The position numbers were made by a program, and so were the translations under genes. Positions 36,001-45,800 of a DNA stretch of 64,000 nt are shown here, piece by piece (position 1 is the stretch's first letter; each line of letters opens with the position of its first letter). The notes below the pieces were generated by a model. That model was given only the letters and a program-made list of their open reading frames with translations, did not search any database and was not told the origin of the DNA. The stretch comes from Eublepharis macularius (taxonomy: Eukaryota; Chordata; Lepidosauria; Squamata; Eublepharidae), in contig NC_072800.1 in NCBI RefSeq assembly GCF_028583425.1, positions 3,237,001-3,301,000 on the forward strand. Direction: 5' to 3'.

Positions 36001-36795
36001 TAATCCTCTGAAAATTGTATTTTGGACACCATCAATATTGATACTTCAGTTTTAGAAATGACCTTTAAAACGAAGGGTGGAGGAGTAGAAGGCGGTGGGG
36101 ATGTTTATGAATGAATGAGCCAGAGACCTCCTTAGACAGCTGTCAAGGTTGATGCTTAATAAATGTTAAACAAACAGTTGCTACGTGCTTGTGGTCCATC
36201 TTCATTAATCAGCAGAGTTGCCCTTAGCCATTGTTACTCCATGCCATCTTGTCAAGCTGCATTCTGACAGGTATCCAATAGTGAGGTCTGGGAAACCAAC
36301 AGAATGTTTAGGTGAATCATGGAATGCAATGACATCATATCAGACCAAAGAATACTCCATTGATGCCTGAGGATGTGGCACGGAGTGGCAGAACTGCAGC
36401 CACATGTCTCCCATCACGGCCCAAAGATCAGCCTTTGTTCTTCTGTGACATTTCCTGCTGAGGGGGTAGCCCCTTGTGCCTTGGGGAACTGAACTGTGTG
36501 GTGTTTGCTATGGTTGCAAGAGGCTGGCACAGGGAAATCACAGGCCTCCTGCCCTAGGTGGCAAAGAGAATAGTTGGGGGAAGTCCATCAACAATGGTTA
36601 GGGAGAGAGGAGAAATGCCCCCCTCTGCCCTTCTGCATGGGCCTGCACAGGCTTCGTGCACCTGATGAAGTGCATGGACTCACGAAAGCTTCTGCTGGGA
36701 TATATTCTGCTACTCTTCAAGGTGCCGCTGGATTCCTGTTTTGTTTTGCTGGTTCCCCTCAAGGAAAATACAGCAAGAAGTGTAGGCTAGTTGCA

Positions 36796-36834
<39 letters not shown>

Positions 36835-39800
36835 GTAACATTCAATTTATATACCGCCCTTCAGGACAACTTAACACCCTTTCAGAGCAGTTTACAAAGT
36901 ATCTTATTATTATCCCCATAACAATAATCACCCTGTGAGGTGGGTGGGGCTGAGAGTGCTCTGGAAGAGCTGTGACTGACCCAAGGTCACCCAGCTGGCT
37001 TCAAGCGGAGGAGTGGGGAATCAAAGCTGGCTCTCCGGATCAGAGTCCCACACTCCACCAAACTGGATCTCGGATGAACAGTAATAACTAGACAGTACCC
37101 ATTATTTCAAAGAGTGTTTCCTTTGTCTTTAAATTAAACACAATCAATCTTGAAACAAACATTAATTTTTATGGTAATAATTTGTTTACAGAACTCTCTC
37201 AGTCTTGGCCTTCTCTCACTCTGCTCTAGCAATAAGTAAGGAGTTTCTCTACACGAGACATCTTATACCAGGACGCTCAAGTGTAGGGAGACACAATGTT
37301 AGCTGGGAAGCATAGTTTTAAAAGACAGCCGAATGCTCTGTCAACTTCACATCTCTACCCAGAGCTGGCAGAGATCGCTCCTCAGAGGGTTTGTTAATTT
37401 CCTTGACAGAGCCTTCGGGGAGGCGAAGATGAAGTTGCAAAGCCAGGATAGAACAGTGAGCAAAGGGTGCTGGTTACAGGCATTCTCAGTCCAGTGGGCT
37501 CAAGGGGAGGGCTGTTATTTAACCTCTCCCCAGTCATGTCAAATGCCTCGGAGACAGGAGTTTATTCTTTTATGTTTCACCTTCAGTATATCTGTTTTCG
37601 TTACAGGGCTGTACTTTTTATTGGGGATTTACTTCCTGGATTGCCTATTACATCAACCACCCACAATACACTCCTCCTTGTAAGTAGCACAAAGGACACC
37701 CACCGCACTTTGACTTCTCCTCATTGTGCAGAGAAACGTTCCAGCCACTGTTCTGATGAGCAAAATAAAGGGGGGGGGGCGGGACACAAAGTCCCTCATG
37801 GGAGAAAAAGGCACTTGACACGGTGCAGGCTATTAGTCAATTTAAAGTGCAAAAGTGCTGATACATATTATATAAATCTCTTGTACAATATACAGTAGCC
37901 CAGTACAAAAAGTACAAAATTCTTCCTGTGAGCATTTGCTATAATTGTACAGATTGAGATAATACCGGAGGAGAACAATAAAGTCCATTAGGCAGAGGCA
38001 ATAAGTTTTTGTCTGTTTCTTCTTGTGTTTTCTTTAACTTTGTTAATCTCCAAGCGTTGTGTGGTCAAACTGAAGGGAAGATGGCAATGTAGTTGGGAAA
38101 GTCCCACGCCCAATCCAGGGCCAGCTATTATTGACTCAGATTTCGTACATCACCTCCTCAGAACAAACGGCCGCCATTCTCCGGAGTGTGGGGAATTTGT
38201 GGATCACACTATGTGGATTAACACGCCCCTGAGGAGGTGATGTACGGAATCCTTCCGTTTGACCACACAACGCTTGGAGCGCTGGGAAAAACAGGCTGCT
38301 CCCTCTTGAGCAACTCTCTCGGGACACACATCCTTACAAGAAGAGAGGAGTCCTGAGACAGCCTGGGGAGGGACTGTGGTTCCCTGGTGCAGCATCTGCT
38401 TAAATCCAGAAGGTCCCGGGCTCAACCGCCTGCACCTGCAGCTGAAAGGATCGGGTTGTAGGTGGCGTGAAAGGCCTCTGCTGGGAGACCCCAGGGAGCC
38501 AGGGCCAGTCTGAGTAGGCGAGACGCGCCTTGGTGGACCAGTAGCCGGCAGCTTCGTGAGTTCGTTTCTTATTGCCATCTTCTCCCAGGGTGTCGATTCT
38601 TGTTTCCTCTGCCACGGACTTCCCTTCAGCACTAACGTTCACTCAGCCACTGAACCACCTCCCCTTCATCAACCATCCCCTCGTTCAGCTGTTCTCTTTG
38701 GCCTCCTTTCCCTTGGTCTATTCTTTCGTCCAAGAACTGTCTTAAAACACATGCACACACTGTCCTTTCCCCTCCTCTCCATGGTAACTAACGCTCGTCA
38801 ATATCTCTGGGTGCTGCAGCGGGACTCTCCTTGCACAAGAGTCACTGCAACAAGGCAAGATGCTCCACATGGCTGTTGGAAGACTCAGGGGGTGAGGTCT
38901 GAGAGTTTAAGCAACATGGTGAATTGCTCAGGTTCTATGTCTGAATTTAACCTACCTGAGCTCATATGACAAAGACTGACATTGAGAGCCAGTTTGGTGT
39001 AATGGTTAGGAGTCCGGGACGCTAATCTGGAGAACTGGGTTTGATTCCCCACTCCTCCACGTGAAGCCGGCTGGGTGACCTTAGGCTAGTCACAGTTCTC
39101 TGGAGCTCTCTCAGCCCCACCCACCTCACCAAGTGATTATTGTTGTGGGGATAATAATGACATACTTTGTAAACCGCTCTGAGTGGGCATTAAGTTGTCC
39201 TGAAGGGCGGTATATAAATCAAATATTATTATTATTATTATTATTATTATATCTATAAAAAAGCTCCACAGAAGTTTTAAGTGGAGCCAAGCCTGTGCAT
39301 TACATTAGGTAACCCAGAGAAAGACACAAACAGACTTTCTGTTGGATGTAATACTAATGTAATATTTCATTATGTTTTCTAGCATTCGGGAATAGGCAAG
39401 TAACTTTTGCTGCCCTTACATTTCTGGTATGTATTTGGGTGGGTGGTGGGGAAAATAAATTGGATTAAGCAAAATATGCTATACAGCATGTATAACTTTG
39501 CACTTCCTCTACACATAAAGGAGAGGAAAGGATGTTTGACTTTCGTATGAAAGCTATGCTGCCTCCTAGGATCTTTTATGAAGTTGTTGGAGGGAGGGAG
39601 AGGCATGATTGCTTCCCAGCTATTTCTCTGACAGAGACCCTCGGAAGCAACACCAGGGAAGGCCTTGGACTTCCTGAGGCTGGCCCTTTAAAGCAGCGCC
39701 TTGGCCACTGTGTGACGCAGGAGGCTGGCCAGGTGGACGGCCCGTCTGATCCAGCGGGGCTGTTCTTATGGTCTTATATAAATCAAATGTTGTTGTTGTT

Positions 39801-42800
39801 GTTGTTGTTATGCCCCCGAGTCAGCTTCTCATTCGTATTGCCAGAGCTTTGCCGTTGGCTTTTATTTAAACAAGGAAATATTCTTTATTTCTTCATTTTT
39901 CATGGGGAAAAAGGAATGCACCACAACTGCAAAAACAGCTTTTAATGTAATACAGTACATGGACAGTATATTAAAAAAATATTGGTAATGTTCTGATACA
40001 TGCAAGATTTTCTTACAAACTTACAGTATGTTTATTATTTTGGAGTTCATTTAGGTGATACTTTTTAAAACTTCAGATTTTTATTCAGTTTTGTTTTTTC
40101 TTCACTAGTAAATGATATTACAATAACAATCCCTGAAGTCTTCTAACCCAACAACCACATCCCACCAACTTCTATTTTTAAGTAACATTTATTTATTTAC
40201 TTGAAAACTTCATATTTGTTCTGTGTGAAATTTGCTTGGGATAAACAGGCCTTACCAATGTTCATGCATTTCAGACGTGCTTTGGTTTTCATTGGATAAT
40301 CCACTCTGGGGCCAGCCAGGTATTGAAAAGATTGTATAATAACATCCTGCAACTTTAACAAAAATATTTGCGATGCTTTTGCAGGTATGTGAAGCTGGAA
40401 ATCATTTCATCAACGTCGCTCTAGTCCATCAGAACCAATCAGGTTTGTGGCTTTTATTTTCAAGTACTTACCTTTTTTCTCTTAAAATTCTGCCTGGTTA
40501 AGGTGAAGGTTCTCAGTGGTGGCAAAGTTACCCTTCTGTAGTGAAAGTACTTATTCAGAAGAATGATGCATGAAAGTATTGCTTTCTTTTGTATTTTTGT
40601 TGCTTTTTTCTTTTCATTTCCCTTGCTGGCTTTAGAACACGGTGTTTTGTTCTTTTAGTTTATGCATTTGTATATGTAATGCATCCAGTCTCTGGTTTTA
40701 ATTGTTTTAATGATGTGGGAGTTTGTTAGTTTTGATGGGTTTTTGTTTTAATTTGTTAGCTGCCTTATTAGGACAGGAAGGCAGGGAATAAATTCTGTAG
40801 AAAGAATGAATGAATTTTACAACGTTGGAGCATAAAAAGAGCTTCTCTACATACTCAGAATACAGCCAAGTTTATGTTCAGTGCATGTATTGGTCATAGA
40901 ACTTAAGAAACATTCCTGGCACCAGACGAGCCCAATACTGCCGAGCTGCAACAAAAAGAAGCTCCTTCAATCACGTTCCATGAAGCTTATCATTCTAATT
41001 TATTTATTTGTTTATATTCCCACTTTTCTCCCCAACTGGAACCAAACATGGCTTACAGCATCATTCAGCCCTCCTCCGTTTTATTCTCAAAACAAGCCCC
41101 TTATGAGGTAGGTTAGGTGGAGTGTGTAACTGGCCCAAGGTTACCCAGCAACTTCCTTACCAGGGAGGGATTCGAACCTGGATCTTTTAACATTACTCCA
41201 TTATACTAAGCAAAACACTACCCCCCATATTTACTCAAATGCAAGACTAGGTTTTCCCCCCTGGTATGCCCCATGGCGCAGAGTGATAAGCGGCAGTACT
41301 GCAGCCCAAGCTCTGCTCGCGACCTGAGTTTGATCCTGGCGGAAGCCGGGTTAAAATAGCCGGCTCAAGGTTGACTCAGCCTTCCATCCTTCCGAGGTCG
41401 GTAAAATGAGTACCCAGTTTCCTGGAGGTAAAGTGTAGATGACTGGGGAAAGCAATGGCAAACCACGCTGTAAAAAGTCTGCCAAGAAAATGTCGTGATG
41501 CGACGTCCCCCCATGGGTCAGTAATGACTCGGTGCTTGCACAGGGGACTGCCTTTACCTTTACCTATGCCATAAAAAAGGGAAGGGCCATTTTAAATTCA
41601 CGAACAATTTACAGTTATGTCCAATAATAAGTTGTGTGTGTGTGTATAGCATTAGCGGGGTGGCATCTTACAATCAGGATGATCTTTCTTCTCTTACCCG
41701 GGTCTGTATAGATTATTTCCCTAGTGGATCCAAAGTGTGGATTTTGAAAACTAACCTTTGGGGATATGCTTGTCCCATTCTCCTAGAGACAGGATTTATG
41801 TCCTGGACTTGGACTGGAAATGGACTTGATTTGCACAGGTAAACAAGCACTCACTAAAATACGGGCGGAGAAAATGTCTAGACATATGAAGTAACATGAC
41901 ACAGCAGCAACCACCCTAAAGCTCAGCAGATCGGGGTCTGGTCCGTGCCTAGGCGGTGGGTACCCTGGGGTCCCCGTGTGTGCCACTGTGAGCTTCATGG
42001 AGAAAAAGCAAGATATACATTAAACGAATAAGGTGCATTTTCTTCAGGCTGTGCTGCAAGTGGACAGTATCATAGACTGAAATAAAGGGATGGGCTGGAG
42101 ACACAGACTGAAGGTTGGAGCCCGTGGAAAGGGCCTCTGCTAGCAGAACATGTTCACAGGATCCAACCCAAGTTTCTTCAAGGATCAGAAGACAGTACGC
42201 TAAAGGCCTTGTTGCCTGTGATGGACTGTGATGGCCTAAGGGGAAGTTGGAGGGGCACAGCCTCCATACAGGGCAAGGTTGCCAGTTCTAGGTTGGGAGA
42301 TTCCAGGAGATTTGGGGTGGAGACTGGGGACAGCTGAGTTTGGGGAGGAGAGGGACCTAAGCGAGGTATAATACCATGAAGCCCACCCTCCAAATCTGCC
42401 ATTTTCTCCAAGATCTCTGTAGTGTGGAGGTCAGCTGTAACTCTGGGGCATCTCCGGGCACCACCTAGAGCTGCCCTTCCCCTGGTGGGGCGGGGGATTC
42501 CCCGCTCCCAGCATCTATCCCCTGCCACCCCACACCTCGCCAGCAGGGGACAAAGGCACGGGGAATGGGCCCAGGAGGTAAAATACCTCCTGGGCAAGCC
42601 TGCAGTGGGTGCGCTCCCGGAAGGGCGTGCCGATGTCACTTCCGAGAATGAGGTCATCGTGCTGGCTGTGGGAATGCTCCTGCACTTTGCTTGGGGCCGA
42701 TTCTTAAAAAAATTAGTCCTGCGCGGAAGTAACATCATTGCGTTGGCGCCAGGAGTGAGAAAAATCTTCCTGGTAACAAGTGCTGGGTTCCTCCCACCCT

Positions 42801-45800
42801 CTGGGAGGATAGGGAGACCTAGTAACTCCAGCACCACCTAGAGTTTGGCGACTTTAGTACATTGCCTCTATTCTCTTTAGGGTATCCTGAATATAATAAC
42901 TTGTGTGTTCTGAGGAGAAAAACTAAAGCACAGTTCTCCACCTGCCACCTACACCAAGCCCAGCTGACATGAAAGCCATGAAGGACCTGACTTACTGGCC
43001 TGCAAGTCCTGTTGGAAACAAAGCCGCCTCCCCCCGAGGAAATATATGATGGCATTTCCCAGGCTCCTCTGCCTGCCCTGGTAGACCTCCCTCCAGCCCT
43101 TGCCAGGTCCTTCACAAACCAAAGCGGAACACGGAGAATTAAAACACAAACTGAAAAGTTTATTTTAGTGGGAAGGGAAGGATGTTCGACACTTTAAACA
43201 CATGTTGCTTTCTGAAATGGGCAGAGTCGAGGAAAAAGTTTCTTGCAGCAATAAGTAATCTGCGTCAAAGCAAGAGAGAGTGCCAAGAACTGTCAGATGC
43301 TTCTGAAGGAAAGTTAAAGGTTTCTTTACTTTCCCCACTGCTACCCCTAAGCTTTATTCTTATACACCACAGCCTGTCATGTATAGATATACATTATACA
43401 CAAGAAAGTCTACCAAAGAGAATCTTATAACAGTGTGGCCCATCCTAGCCTGCCATACGAACCCAGTAGGGGTGTGCGCTTTGGGTTTCTGATTTGGGTT
43501 TATGATCTGAATTGTGCCTGGTTTGGAATGATTCAGTATTTCTGAATCGGCCCCAGCATTGCTGAGCCGATTCGGAAATACCAAACCAAATTCCCCAAAG
43601 CGCTTCGAAATGCTTTGGAAAGCTTTAGGGAGAGCAGCAGCCACCACAGTACTTCCCTTGCCGTTTGCAAACAGCAAGGAGAGTGCTGCTTTCAAGCTTC
43701 CTGCCACCTTTTTTACCTGATGGGAGGAGGAGGAGGGGGTTCCTTCCTCACCCTTCCCATCGGATAAAAAAGGCGGTGGGAAGCTTGAAAGCAGCACTCT
43801 TCTTGCTGTTTGCAAACGGCAAGGAAATTGCTGCTTTGAGCTCTACTTGAAGCTTTCCAAAGCAGTTTAAAAACCCAAATCCTGAAGCAAATCGAAGCTT
43901 TGGGATTTGGGCTTTTCCAGATCTTTTCCCCGCTTCAGGCTTACTGAAGCAGGAAGCCTCAATCTTTTTGGGGTGCACACCCATATAACCCAGTCTTCTC
44001 TTGGAAGAGGGATAGAGGACCATCCCTGAAATGCCTCAGGGAATGCTAAGCCCTGACACCCCACTAAAAACCACCCCAGCTGTCCTTTTCATTCTGCCCA
44101 CTTCTTCCCTTCCCTCTGTTAATTGACTTGTTTCATGTGCCTCTGTCCTGGCTTCCTTCCTGTGCGATCCAGGCAGTTTGCAATATAAATGTATAATAAC
44201 AAACAGCAATACATAGTTCAAAAGGACGCCGTGGAAAAGGGACGTGGAGGGAGGAGGGAGGTCAGCAAGTGGTGACGGCGGCTCCTGCATACACGGGGAT
44301 GACGCCACGATGAGAGGGCCGGGCTAGGATCTGGGCCAATCACACACTTCCAGCCTGATCTACCTCACAGGGTGGTTGTGAGGATAAAACGGAGGGCAGG
44401 AGCACCGTGTAAGCTGCCTCGAGTTCCTACTGGGAGGAAAAGAAGGGAGTCAGTGGAGTGAAATAAATAATCTTACGGAAAGCTTCCATAATCGCCACCA
44501 AAAATGTCGCGGACGCGCGCGAGAAGCTAAATGACGGTTTGTCCCCCAGAGGCAAGTTCCCAGGATTTTTTGGCTGAGAACCACAGCAGTTGAAGCTGGT
44601 AAATGTCTTCTAATACCTGAACAAATTACACTGAAAGTTTGCTTTTCTCTCCTTTCCCAAAGGAAATAAAGCCTCTTTTCCAGGCCCATCAATCAACCCG
44701 TTCACATGGCTGTTTACACTGGTCTCCTGTCCAAACTATACTTATGAGGTACCCTCCTTGTTTCAGTGCTTTCCTGTGCCTCTGTCACAAAACTGAGGAA
44801 GTGATGCTAAATTCTGGCAAGGTCTTCAGCAAGGTTGTAGGCTTATGAGAAGTTAAGATTTTACTTGAATTCACACACAAACAAGCTGAGATCTTGCAAT
44901 GAGCACTGTTCTGATCTAAGAGTTTCCACAGAGCTTTCAGAGTGATAAATAAATCGTATGTTGAGCCCAGAAAACTAATTAAAGGATTCCATAGTTGGGC
45001 CACTAGCAGAATATATCGTTTGCAGTAAAAACGTGATGATAGGCGGTGTCAGCTGATTATGCTGGCTGTATCCTGTGCAGGAGAGAAAATAACAAATCAT
45101 ACACTTTTTATATTTAGAGAGGGAATTAGAGTTCTTTATGATAGGAAATTCATATTCTGATAGAAAAGGAGGAGTGATAGAGCCTATCTACATATCTAAT
45201 CAAAGGATGGACATGGATAGCAGGGCAAGTCCTGATCCATATTTGCAAGATGGAGAGAAGGGAGAAGGAGGATGGTGGCTGTGACAAAGCCAGGAGGAGA
45301 AGGATGTCACGAGGAGGAAGTCCTGAGAATAGCCATCTGTACATCAAAGGATAGGCAGAGCAGTAGACAGCAAACAGATGCCCAGACCTCTCTTATCTTT
45401 CTAGATCTTTGGTGTGTCCCCCTCTGAAACCTGAGGAAAGGTGCAGATCTCAGTGCTCCTCTTCTAACACAGAGGAAATGATTTGGCAAGGTGTTTACAT
45501 TTAAAACATTTTAAAGAAGAGCATTTAGCGGAATGGTAACACAACTGTTTTGCCTGCATCAGGAAAAGATTAAATCTGTGGTCTTAGCAGAGCTGCAAAT
45601 GAGAACCGCAGTCCGGTTTTTGGGGTCCCTTTCAGATATCAGACTTTTAGCTGCTCAGGGCTTGCGTTTGGATGTTGGGTTCCATAGGATCTTCCTTCAG
45701 CTCCATCTGACTCTTCTCCCATCTCTCTTGGAGTGCCTGGTGGGTTTGTCATTATAGCCCAGTCAGGGCTTTTTTTCTAGGGAAAGAATTGGTGGAATTC

